From assembly GCA_947589305.1 (NCBI GenBank), contig CANQAP010000002.1, forward strand, positions 124,001 through 188,000: a stretch of 64,000 bases of DNA, written 5' to 3'. Of this stretch, positions 18,971-26,264 are shown piece by piece (positions within the stretch are counted from its first letter, which is position 1; each line of letters starts with the position of its first letter). The notes under the pieces were generated by a model that saw only the letters and a program-made list of their open reading frames with translations, did not search any database and was not told where the DNA came from. Source of the stretch: an uncultured Lachnospiraceae bacterium. Lineage in GTDB: Bacteria; Bacillota; Clostridia; Lachnospirales; Lachnospiraceae. A program made the translations under genes and the position numbers.

Positions 18971-19351
18971 ATGGACAAGTATATTTATGATGAAAGCAAC
19001 GGTCTTTGGTATGAACTGCAAGGAGATTATTATATCCCTTGCCTTACTTTACCAACCGAAAAAGAACACAAGTCTATCGGCTTATGGGGGCAGCGACACA
19101 AACGCTATTTACAGGAACATAACAGGACATTTTACACTACGCTGCTTACAAGTGGCAAGTTAAATGAATATCTTGCCGATGTCGATAAACAGGCGAAGGA
19201 ATGCTTTGAAAGGCTTGTGGAACAGATGAAGCAGTCACAAGACATAACAGAACAGTTAAAGTCAGAAAACGCCTTAGAATGGGTACAAAAAATGAATAGC
19301 ATACGGGCGTGTGCGATAGAGGTTGTAAATAACGAGATAATCTACGCATAA
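18971..19351 (+). CDS. tnpV: TnpV-like transposon protein
   Basis: A 126-residue protein matching TnpV, the small protein of Tn4451-type clostridial elements. Family features seen are GLWYELQGDYYIPCL, a G-x-WGQRHKRYLQEHN stretch and TTLLTSGKLNEYLADVD. Its biochemical role is not established. ATG 18971 has GGAGG 7 bases upstream; an earlier in-frame ATG (18938) has none. It is the first gene of the element and ends in its own terminator. Confidence 0.8.
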   Translation: MDKYIYDESNGLWYELQGDYYIPCLTLPTEKEHKSIGLWGQRHKRYLQEHNRTFYTTLLTSGKLNEYLADVDKQAKECFERLVEQMKQSQDITEQLKSENALEWVQKMNSIRACAIEVVNNEIIYA

Positions 19352-19359
19352 CTATTTTG

Positions 19360-19390
19360 GAGGCAGGGCTTTATTTCCTGCCTCTTTTAT
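19360..19390 (+). terminator. Terminator after tnpV
   Basis: GAGGCAGG / CCTGCCTC perfect 8-bp stem with a 9-base loop, followed by TTTTATT. Confidence 0.85.
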
Positions 19391-19396
19391 TATCTA

Positions 19397-19445
19397 TTGA
19401 CACTATTATAGGGATTTGATATAATAGCAATATTACTAATAGTAA
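19397..19445 (+). promoter_or_regulatory. PadR promoter with palindromic operator
   Basis: TTGACA (19397) and TATAAT (19420) at 17-base spacing. The palindrome TTACTA-A-TAGTAA at 19433-19445 covers the expected transcription start, a good position for autorepression by the PadR protein encoded next. Confidence 0.75.
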
Positions 19446-19461
19446 CATATAGGAGAAGCGT

Positions 19462-20001
19462 ATGGATAATATAATACTCGGTCTTTTACTGTTGAGCAGC
19501 AGAACAATTTATCAGTTGCGTGAAAGAATAGATAAAGGGCTTAATATGATGTATAGCAGCAGTATGGGAAGTATACAAGCTGCTATAAAGAAATTGCTTA
19601 ATTGTGGATATATTCAGTATGAAGAAGCTGTTGAAAATGGGAAATATAAAAAAATTTATTCAATAACGGATAGTGGGAAACAGAATTTTATTGAGTGGGT
19701 ATCCACACCAATGGAAATACAGAGTAGCAAAAATCCTGAATTGGCTAAATTATATTTTATGGGTTTTTCAACAAAAGAAAAGCGTGAGGCAGGATTACAA
19801 GAGTATATTTCAAAGTTAAAAGAACAGTATGATGTGTTGAATGCCATTTGTAAGGAAGCAGAAAATGTCAAGGTTCCTGATGAAGATAAGGACATTCTCC
19901 ATTATCAGTTTACTGCAGCTCGATATGGCAAAGATTTTATGAAATTCAATATTGAGTGGTATCAAAAACTTCTTGATGAAATGAGAGGAAGCAAGATATG
20001 A
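19462..20001 (+). CDS. PadR-family transcriptional regulator
   Basis: A 179-residue regulator with the PadR winged helix at about residues 1-75 (ILGLLLLSSRTIYQLRERI, then the wing GKYKKIYSITDSGKQNFIEW) and the Vir-family C-terminal helical domain that forms dimers. It has a consensus promoter with a palindrome at the start site and overlaps the hydrolase gene by 4 bases (ATGA). The pair is probably an inducible two-gene cassette for an exogenous compound; the inducer is unknown. Confidence 0.87.
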   Translation: MDNIILGLLLLSSRTIYQLRERIDKGLNMMYSSSMGSIQAAIKKLLNCGYIQYEEAVENGKYKKIYSITDSGKQNFIEWVSTPMEIQSSKNPELAKLYFMGFSTKEKREAGLQEYISKLKEQYDVLNAICKEAENVKVPDEDKDILHYQFTAARYGKDFMKFNIEWYQKLLDEMRGSKI

Positions 20002-20786
20002 AATCAATAAAGTTAGCTAATTCGCCAATTACATATTTTATCAGTGGAATAGATCATACCGAATGGATACTTTTTATTCACGCCGCTTTTGTCAATCATA
20101 ATATGTTCAAATCACAGTTTGAGTATTTTCACAACAAATATAATATTTTGACTATTGACATTATTGGTCATGGACAGTCAACGGATACCAAAAAAGGAGA
20201 TGGCATAGATAAGATGTCAGAATGGATATTCGACATCTTAAAGGTAGAAAATATTGAAAAAGTACACATTGTCGGCGTTTCATTAGGAGCAGTACTGGCA
20301 CAGGATTTTGCTAATCATCATCCAAACTCAGTAAGCTCATTGGCGTGCTTTGGAGGATATGACATCAATAATTTTGATATTAAAATGCAAAGGAAAAATG
20401 GTGCGAAACAGATGGCGATGATGTTGAAAGCCCTCTTTTCGGTCAAGTGGTTTGCAAAAGAAAACAAGAAAATTTCTGCGCATACTTTACAGGCGCAAGA
20501 TGAGTTTTTTGATATGAACATACTTTTTCCAAAAAAGTCATTTATGTTTCTGGCAACGCTCAATAGTATGATAAATAAGTATAAAACTGGAAAACGAAAT
20601 TACCCTTTGTTGATTGGATGTGGAGGCTTTGATATTCCAATGGAATTAGAGGCAGTAAAACAATGGAAAATAAGTGAGCCAAATTGTAGGGTAGTTATTT
20701 TTGAAAATGCAGGTCACTGTGTCAATATGGATGTGCCACGGGAGTTTAATGAAACTATGGAGGATTTTTGGACAAGTGCAGAATAA
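19998..20786 (+). CDS. Alpha/beta hydrolase (element cargo)
   Basis: Hydrolase of 262 residues. The nucleophile elbow GVSLGA is at about residues 93-98, and a histidine in NAGHCVNMD near the C-terminus completes the likely triad with an aspartate around CGGFDIP. HAAF near the start supplies the oxyanion region. No signal sequence. Being regulated by PadR on a mobile element suggests degradation of a toxic ester or lactone, but the substrate cannot be read from sequence. Confidence 0.85.
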   Translation: MKSIKLANSPITYFISGIDHTEWILFIHAAFVNHNMFKSQFEYFHNKYNILTIDIIGHGQSTDTKKGDGIDKMSEWIFDILKVENIEKVHIVGVSLGAVLAQDFANHHPNSVSSLACFGGYDINNFDIKMQRKNGAKQMAMMLKALFSVKWFAKENKKISAHTLQAQDEFFDMNILFPKKSFMFLATLNSMINKYKTGKRNYPLLIGCGGFDIPMELEAVKQWKISEPNCRVVIFENAGHCVNMDVPREFNETMEDFWTSAE

Positions 20787-20955
20787 AAAGACTGATTGTA
20801 AATTTGTATTATGTCCTGTCTGCGGCAATAAAACCCGAACAATGATACAAGAAAATACTGAGATGAAAAACTTTCCTCTCTACTGTCCGAAGTGTAAGAA
20901 AGAAACAATCATCAATGTTCAGGATATGAAAATCACGCTTGCAGTCAGTAAATGA
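20776..20955 (+). CDS. Cysteine-rich KTR-domain small protein
   Basis: 59 residues from GTG 20776, overlapping the hydrolase end by 11 bases, with GGAGG at 20758. It has two CPxC knuckles, CPVCGNKTRTMIQENTEM and YCPKCKKET, forming a zinc ribbon. Small KTR proteins like this are common passengers of clostridial conjugative and mobilizable elements; their role is unknown. Confidence 0.7.
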   Translation: MQNKKTDCKFVLCPVCGNKTRTMIQENTEMKNFPLYCPKCKKETIINVQDMKITLAVSK

Positions 20956-20964
20956 TTATGTATG

Positions 20965-20999
20965 CCGCCGCTATGGGTAACGCCATAACGGCGGTTTTT
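20965..20999 (+). terminator. Terminator between cargo genes and relaxase
   Basis: Stem CCGCCGCTATGG / CCATAACGGCGG with one mismatch and a five-base loop, then TTTTT. It sits between converging transcripts. Confidence 0.8.
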
Positions 21000-21005
21000 C
21001 AATGC

Positions 21006-22442
21006 CTATCGGCTATCTCTGTCAATGGATTTCTTACGCTGTTTTTGCGGTGGTTTCTGCTTGTTGCGTTCCTGTATCTCACGCAAATGTTTTAGTACGC
21101 TCTGCTTTTCGGGCGGTCTGTGCTGTTCTTTAGCGGCGGCTGTCGGCTTCCTGCTGACTTGGTATTCCCACTCGGCAAGGTCACGGTTGTACTGTTCCAC
21201 AACGCTTTCCATTTCTCGGAAAGTACGCATAAATACCTGCACATCGGGATAACCGTCCGCTTTGAGTGTATCGGGGATTTTATCCAACCTGTCGGCAATC
21301 TCCGCTTCAGTTTCTTTGATTTTTACCTCCAACACTTTTCGCTCTTTGCCTTTGAAAAGCCCCTTTGTATCGGCAAGCTGCTGTTTCAACTGCGGCAGAA
21401 CTTTATCCTGCAAGTTTTTGATTTTTACCGCCTTATCCTGTACCTTTATCATCAGGTTTCTCATATGGCGGAACTCTGCCATATCAATATCAAGTGTAGG
21501 CTTAGGTGGCATATCCTTTTCACGGATAAGGTTTTGCAGAAAATCTTTTGCTTTTGCCACAATCCCACGGAACAGATTGGGCAGCCAGCCTTTGCTTTTG
21601 ATAGATTGGCTTGCTTTTTCGTGTATCTCGGTCTGCTTGACTTCTAAAATTTTTGCTTCGGAAATACCCGATATGAGTGCCATATCCGCTGTCCTGTTCC
21701 ATTCCTGCCTTGCGGAGTTATCCGCTTCAATCTCGGCGGCTTTGGGATTGTTCTTACCGATTTTCTTTGTAGGGAGATAAACGCTGTTCTTATCAAATAC
21801 CTTTAACTGCTGTTCGGGATCGGAGATATGCCGATTGATAAGGTCGGTGTAAATCTCTTTTACCTCCCGAAGAAAAGGCTCGCTTTTGAATTTATCATCT
21901 TTCACGGTAAAGAGGTGGCTTTCATAAATTTCTCCCTTTTTTATGACGGTGCAGCCTTTTCGTATCTGTCCGTCCTCCCCTGTGATTTCTTTCTTGGTGC
22001 GTACCCTTTTTCCCGTTTCATCATAGAACACGCTGCGTGTGGCTATCTTGATGTCAGGTTCAGGAAGCAGTTTCCTTTCGCTGAAGATAAGGTGGATATG
22101 ATAGTTTGTCTTGCGTTTGTTGTGGTGGAGGGCTGACACGCACTCCACGCCATACCGCCTGCGGAACTCCTCCGTAAAATCTTCAAGAACTTCCTGCGGC
22201 TCATATCTTGTATAAATTTCGGGCAGTGCAATAATCAATTCCCTTGCTTCGATACATTTGCCCTCTGTGCCGCTTCGCTTAAATTCCTGCTGGCTTTCCC
22301 TTGCAAGGTTACTCCAAAATTCATTGTCGGCGGTGCGGTAGGTGGCATAGAGATTTTCCTGTCTTGCGTGGCTTGTGATATAGGATATTCTTCCCTTGAC
22401 ATTGTGTAGCTTCGACATCTGTATAAATGAATGTCTTGCCAT
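21006..22442 (-). CDS. MobA/MobL-family relaxase
   Basis: Relaxase of 478 residues that would nick at oriT for transfer. The HUH-type metal site is seen in NYHIHLIFSE (about residue 115) after the family N-terminus MARHSFIQMSKLHNVKGRISY. The C-terminal half is highly charged and coiled-coil like (KNLQDKVLPQLKQQLADTK). The start is ATG 22442, with GGAGGAAGGAG directly upstream; a longer frame would run through the ribosome binding site. It is transcribed away from the excisionase region and has a hairpin-rich candidate oriT upstream. Confidence 0.88.
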   Translation of the reverse strand: MARHSFIQMSKLHNVKGRISYITSHARQENLYATYRTADNEFWSNLARESQQEFKRSGTEGKCIEARELIIALPEIYTRYEPQEVLEDFTEEFRRRYGVECVSALHHNKRKTNYHIHLIFSERKLLPEPDIKIATRSVFYDETGKRVRTKKEITGEDGQIRKGCTVIKKGEIYESHLFTVKDDKFKSEPFLREVKEIYTDLINRHISDPEQQLKVFDKNSVYLPTKKIGKNNPKAAEIEADNSARQEWNRTADMALISGISEAKILEVKQTEIHEKASQSIKSKGWLPNLFRGIVAKAKDFLQNLIREKDMPPKPTLDIDMAEFRHMRNLMIKVQDKAVKIKNLQDKVLPQLKQQLADTKGLFKGKERKVLEVKIKETEAEIADRLDKIPDTLKADGYPDVQVFMRTFREMESVVEQYNRDLAEWEYQVSRKPTAAAKEQHRPPEKQSVLKHLREIQERNKQKPPQKQRKKSIDRDSR

Positions 22443-22453
22443 ATACTCCTTCC

Positions 22454-22661
22454 TCCCGTGACGGGCATACTCTTTTTGCAACCGAGAAATCGGTTGCCGC
22501 TGTTTCGGCGGCGTAAGCAGACGGACAGCGAAGAAAACAGCGGGCTGTTTTCTTCTGTATCATAGCGGCGGTGCTTTGTCCGAAGCTGTGATACAGTGCC
22601 CCCTGCAAGGGCGAAATACCCAGAGTACAAATCGAAGATTTGTGCGATGGGTGTATTTCGC
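22454..22661. other. Hairpin-rich region, candidate oriT
   Basis: Non-coding stretch between relaxase and excisionase with five inverted repeats. They are CCCGT-g-ACGGG (22455), GCAACCGA-gaaa-TCGGTTGC (22478), a 12-bp perfect stem GAAGAAAACAGC / GCTGTTTTCTTC (22530), a 10-bp stem TGTATCATAG / CTGTGATACA (22556/22586), and nested GCGAAATAC / GTATTTCGC around ACAAATC-gaa-GATTTGT (22611-22661). Such structure next to a relaxase gene is typical of oriT. The nick site is not identified. Confidence 0.55.
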
Positions 22662-22689
22662 TCTCAAACGCCGAGGGCTTAGAGAATGG

Positions 22690-22905
22690 TTATTCTACTT
22701 TGCGGACATCGTTTTCATTCAGCAGGTTTCTTCCCTGATTGACGCTCATAAATCGCTCTAAAGTATCCCTGCGGATAATCGCTTTTCTGCCGACTTTGAG
22801 GACGGGAAGTTTGCCCCAGTCTACCAACTTACGCATTGTATTTCTTCCGATACCCGTACATTCTGCGGCTTCTTCTATGGTTAAACCCATTTTGATGTTG
22901 CTCAT
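22690..22905 (-). CDS. xis: Excisionase-type helix-turn-helix protein
   Basis: A 71-residue MerR-like winged helix protein of the excisionase family: MGLTIEEAAECTGIGRNTMR is the recognition helix region, followed by LPVLKVGRKAIIRRDTLERFM. Excisionases bend DNA at element ends and turn the integrase toward excision. AAAGGAGA precedes the ATG, and a consensus minus-strand promoter lies upstream. It probably also drives the relaxase. Confidence 0.85.
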   Translation of the reverse strand: MSNIKMGLTIEEAAECTGIGRNTMRKLVDWGKLPVLKVGRKAIIRRDTLERFMSVNQGRNLLNENDVRKVE

Positions 22906-22953
22906 TTTATCGATCTCCTTTCAAAATACGCATTTTGCAACTATGTATCTGTA

Positions 22954-22982
22954 ATTATACTTATTTTGCTATCCCTTGTCAA
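22954..22982 (-). promoter_or_regulatory. Promoter of xis and relaxase (minus strand)
   Basis: On the minus strand TTGACA (22977-22982) and TATAAT (22954-22959) are 17 bases apart, directed to xis. TTTTGCAA-type words flank it on both sides, which suggests repression by the XRE protein. Confidence 0.8.
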
Positions 22983-23033
22983 CTCGTTTTGCAACTTATT
23001 AAGAAATATTTTTGCCTATTATTAAATTTATGG

Positions 23034-23062
23034 TTGCAAAATAGGTTTTGTTGTGCTATACT
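23034..23062 (+). promoter_or_regulatory. Promoter of the XRE regulator
   Basis: TTGCAA and TATACT at 17-base spacing. The -35 overlaps the sequence TTGCAAAATA, one of four related words in the divergent interval. Confidence 0.7.
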
Positions 23063-23085
23063 ATCAGCAATAGGAGGTGAAAACC

Positions 23086-23772
23086 TTGAAAAAAGAAATT
23101 ACATTCACCGCAAAACAGGTCGGTGAACGAGTGAAAGAACGCCGAACAGAATTAAACTTAACAATGCCCGAACTTGGTAAGCGTGTCGGGGTAAACAAAT
23201 CTACCATTCAGAGATATGAAGTGGACGGAGTAGACCCGAAGCGTACAATGATTATCAACGGGCTGGCAGAAGCACTCCTGACCACTCCCGAATGGCTGAC
23301 AGGTCTTTCCGAAGATAAGGAATACGACAGCCGCACTTTATGTGCAAGGGATATGGAGGAACATATCAAAAAATATCTTGATACGGTTTCTTCTGTGGTA
23401 AAGGGAGAACCGCACCAACAGCTGCTCACGACATTCCTCGGAAAAATGATTGACCTCTATACGGTTATGACTTATCACTTTGCAGACGCTATGGCTGAGG
23501 GTGACCGTATAGCGGAGGACGAGGGCTTAAAGCAGTCCTTACGCCGCTATGCGATTGAGTCAGGGGCGATTATGGAAAGGGTTTACCGTAAAGAAATGGA
23601 ACTTCCTATCGAGGATATGAAGCAGTTTTTAGATGGGATTTTACATATCTACGATGAGGGACGCACCGCTGTAAAGATGGGCGACCTGTTCGGGATAGTG
23701 ACAGCAGCCGAAGAAAGGGTTGCTGAAAAAGAAAAATTCCGTGGCTCTTTGACAAGTGAAAACGATGGCTGA
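23086..23772 (+). CDS. XRE-family regulator of the element
   Basis: A 228-residue protein with an N-terminal cro/cI helix-turn-helix (LTMPELGKRVGVNKSTIQRYE, about residues 22-43) and a long helical C-terminal domain without recognised motif. I chose TTG 23086, 8 bases after GGAGG; a GTG at 23077 is part of that ribosome binding site. It is divergent from xis, with shared TTTTGCAA-like words between them, which is the usual arrangement for a regulator that controls element excision and mobilization. Confidence 0.83.
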   Translation: MKKEITFTAKQVGERVKERRTELNLTMPELGKRVGVNKSTIQRYEVDGVDPKRTMIINGLAEALLTTPEWLTGLSEDKEYDSRTLCARDMEEHIKKYLDTVSSVVKGEPHQQLLTTFLGKMIDLYTVMTYHFADAMAEGDRIAEDEGLKQSLRRYAIESGAIMERVYRKEMELPIEDMKQFLDGILHIYDEGRTAVKMGDLFGIVTAAEERVAEKEKFRGSLTSENDG

Positions 23773-23804
23773 CACTCATCGGCATAAGTAACATTATTAC
23801 TTTA

Positions 23805-23834
23805 CGCACACCATATGTCACAGTCCCGATTGCC
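23805..23834 (-). repeat. Inverted repeat copy ahead of the integrase
   Basis: Read on the minus strand it gives GGCAAT then ACTGTGACATATG, as at 18916-18944. It lies 26 bases before the integrase start. Confidence 0.6.
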
Positions 23835-23859
23835 ACGGATAGAAAGGGGAAATTTATCT

Positions 23860-25158
23860 ATGGCAAAAGGTTCTGTAAGAAAAAAAGGTAAAAAGTGGTA
23901 CGCACGCTTCTATATCGAAGATGAAAGCGGCAGAAAAGTACAGAAAGAGTTTGTGGGAACAGAAAGCAAGTCTGAAACAGAAGCCCTGCTCAGAAAAGCA
24001 ATCGCTGACTATGAGGAAAAGAAATTCGTTGCGAAGTCTGAAAACATCACAGTTGGTATGCTGCTCGATCTGTGGGTGGAGGAAGAACTGAAACCCGGCA
24101 ATCTCAGCAATGGAACGGTAATGTCCTATCAGGGAACGGTCAACCGTATCAAACAGCACCCGATAGGAAACCGAAAGCTGAAAACCGTAACCGCCGACCA
24201 TTTACAGGCATATATAGACTTTCTCAGCTTTGGCGGTACAAATCCTGACGGTACAACCGCAAAGGCACTCAGCAAAGGGTATCTCCGATTGTTTTCGGCT
24301 GTTTTACAAGGGGCGTTCCGTTTTGCAGTATTCCCGAAAAGGCTGATAACCTTTAACCCGATGCAGTATGTGGTATGGCGAGGAAAGAAAGAAGAATACG
24401 AACTGTTCTCGGACGAGGACGGAGAAACTGCTTCCACACCAACGCTCAGCTACGAACAGTATCAGAGATTAGAGGACTTCCTGAAAAAGAAAAATAATCC
24501 TGCACTTCTTCCTATACAGATAGCCTATTACACAGGCTTGCGTATTGGAGAGGTCTGCGGTCTGACTTGGCAGGACATCAATCTTGAAGAACAATATTTG
24601 ACAGTACGCCGCAGTATGCGTTACAACGGGGCAAGGCACAAAACAGAAATAGGGGCAACAAAGCGTAAAAAAATCCGCACCGTGGACTTTTGCGATACGC
24701 TTGCCGCAATCCTGAAATCTGCGAAAACAGAACAGCACAAAAACCGTTTCCGATACGGGGAACTGTACAGCCTTAATTACTATTTGGAGGTCAAAGAAAA
24801 AGACCGCACCTACTATGAGGTTTACAGTCTGCCGAGGTCGGAGGAAGTCCCAGAGGGGTACAAGGAATTATCCTTTGTCTGCCTTAGACCTGACGGGGCA
24901 TTTGAAGCACCGAGTACAGTGGGGATTATGTGCAGGACAGCAAGAAAAAAGGTGGAGGGATTGGAGGATTTCCACTTCCATATGCTCAGACACACTTATA
25001 CAAGCAATCTGCTCTCAAACGGTGCAGCCCCTAAAGATGTGCAGGAACTTCTCGGACACGCTGATGTCAGTACCACAATGAACATTTACGCTCACGCTAC
25101 AAGGGAAGCGAAGCGTACTTCCGCAAGACTGCTGGATAAGGTAATCGGCGGAGAATAA
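23860..25158 (+). CDS. int: Tn916-type tyrosine recombinase (integrase)
   Basis: Site-specific recombinase of 432 residues. The N-terminal arm-binding domain begins [18 protein letters not shown]. Catalytic residues are intact: Arg228 in [11 protein letters not shown], His374 and Arg377 in HMLRHTYTS, a histidine in LGHADVSTT and the nucleophile Tyr410 in [15 protein letters not shown] precedes ATG 23860. It is the last gene of the element, near the right repeat, as is typical for integrases acting on nearby ends. Confidence 0.95.
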   Translation: MAKGSVRKKGKKWYARFYIEDESGRKVQKEFVGTESKSETEALLRKAIADYEEKKFVAKSENITVGMLLDLWVEEELKPGNLSNGTVMSYQGTVNRIKQHPIGNRKLKTVTADHLQAYIDFLSFGGTNPDGTTAKALSKGYLRLFSAVLQGAFRFAVFPKRLITFNPMQYVVWRGKKEEYELFSDEDGETASTPTLSYEQYQRLEDFLKKKNNPALLPIQIAYYTGLRIGEVCGLTWQDINLEEQYLTVRRSMRYNGARHKTEIGATKRKKIRTVDFCDTLAAILKSAKTEQHKNRFRYGELYSLNYYLEVKEKDRTYYEVYSLPRSEEVPEGYKELSFVCLRPDGAFEAPSTVGIMCRTARKKVEGLEDFHFHMLRHTYTSNLLSNGAAPKDVQELLGHADVSTTMNIYAHATREAKRTSARLLDKVIGGE

Positions 25159-25162
25159 AAAA

Positions 25163-25202
25163 TTTCCCTTGTTTCGGCTCATAAGGGCAAAAACAAGGGA
25201 AA
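25163..25202 (+). terminator. Hairpin after the integrase gene
   Basis: 12-bp perfect stem TTTCCCTTGTTT / AAACAAGGGAAA with a 16-base loop. It lacks a T run, and its 3' arm is part of the subterminal repeat, so it may have a recombination role instead of a terminator role. Confidence 0.45.
25181..25202 (+). repeat. Right subterminal arm-type repeat
   Basis: ATAAGGGCAAAAACAAGGGA and two more bases, matching 18863-18884 at 19 of 22 positions in the same orientation. Confidence 0.55.
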
Positions 25203-25235
25203 ATACATAAGGTTTGAACATTTAATAGGCGGTAT

Positions 25236-25257
25236 GCCTTGAAAATACAGGGTTTAT
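25236..25257 (+). repeat. Right end direct repeat of the element
   Basis: GCCTTGAAAATACAGGGTTTAT, direct copy of 18777-18798 with two differences; about 15 bases before the resumed ligase frame. Confidence 0.7.
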
Positions 25258-25271
25258 AGAGGATTGAATAG

Positions 25272-26075
25272 ATAAACTGGAATTTTGCTGCTGTTGGTGG
25301 TGATTCAATAAGTACTGAGCAATTAAAAGAATTAAATGATTTTATGCAGGAAAGAGGATTTAAACATAGACTGCACACAGGATATGGTATGACAGAAGCA
25401 TGCTCCGGAACATGTTGTACAAGGGATAGGTGCTATGTTGAAGGAAGCGTAGGTATTCCACTGCCAAGGACCATAGTCTCTATATTTGAACCGGGTACAC
25501 ATAATGAATTAAGTTATAATGAACAGGGTGAAATATGTATATCGGGAGAAACATTATTTAAGGAGTATTATAACAATAAGACAGAAACAAAAAATATTTT
25601 GCAATTACACGAAGATGGAAAATATTGGATACATACAGGTGATATTGGAAAAATAAATGAAGATGGTGTTGTTTTTGTCGATGGCAGAATGAAAAGAATG
25701 ATTATAAGTAGTGGACATAAAGTATTTCCATCTGAAGTAGAAAAAATCATAAATCAACATTCTGCTGTAAAAGAATGTGTGGTAATAGGTGTACCGCATC
25801 CTCAACATGTTCACGTTCCAATAGTATTAATTATTTTAAAGAATGAATATGAGAATCAGGAGGAGACGGTTAAAAAAGATTTAATAGAGTTGTGTAAATG
25901 TAATTTGCCGGAACATAAAATTCCATTTGATTTTATATTTAGAAAAGACGATTTTCCATTAACAAATATTGGGAAAGTAGATTGCATAAAACTCGAAGAC
26001 GAATATAAAGATCAATTATCATTTCAAGAAGAATCTTTTAGTCATATGATATTAAAAAGTTCATTGTCTTTGTAA
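25272..26075 (+). pseudogene. AMP-forming ligase, 3' fragment
   Basis: Host gene continues after the element, open from 25272 after an upstream TAG. It carries the later ANL motifs: GYGMTEA (A5-like), HTGDIGKINEDG (A7), GRMKRMIISSGHKVFPSEVE (A8) and the C-terminal catalytic lysine region LTNIGKVDCIKL (A10). The frame begins INWNFAAVGGDSIS. Together with 17548-18753 the adenylation domain still lacks the phosphate-binding loop region and what follows it, roughly 100-130 residues by comparison with the family, so a deletion accompanied or followed the insertion. No start codon with a ribosome binding site is seen, hence it is unlikely to be translated. Confidence 0.8.
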
Positions 26076-26195
26076 ATATGTTACTATGATGCAACATAGC
26101 ATTATAGGTATACCATAACGGATGTGATAGATCAGGAATGGTTATGTATTCTTTCATTTGATTTCACAAGATTTCGTCATGAAGCGATTCTGTTG

Positions 26196-26224
26196 TTCAC
26201 AAATGCAAAAAAATGTAGTACAAT
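26196..26224 (+). promoter_or_regulatory. Promoter of the O-acetylhomoserine sulfhydrylase gene
   Basis: TTCACA and TACAAT with 17-base spacing, 40 bases before the start codon. Confidence 0.6.
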
Positions 26225-26264
26225 GCAGACTGTAAATGATATTTTAAGAAATGAGGAGAAATCA

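Larger units (their letters stand above)
18754..25271 (+). mobile_element. Mobilizable integrative element inserted in a ligase gene
   Basis: About 6.5 kb separating two halves of the AMP-ligase gene. Contents in order: tnpV, a PadR regulator with an alpha/beta hydrolase, a KTR-type small protein, a minus-strand MobA/MobL relaxase with a hairpin-rich upstream region, an excisionase, an XRE regulator and a Tn916-type tyrosine integrase at the right end. There is no type IV secretion or replication gene, so it would need a helper element to move. 22-bp direct repeats sit at both ends (18777 and 25236). Exact ends are uncertain by about 20 bases; the outer limits here are the last and first host codons. 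Confidence 0.85.
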
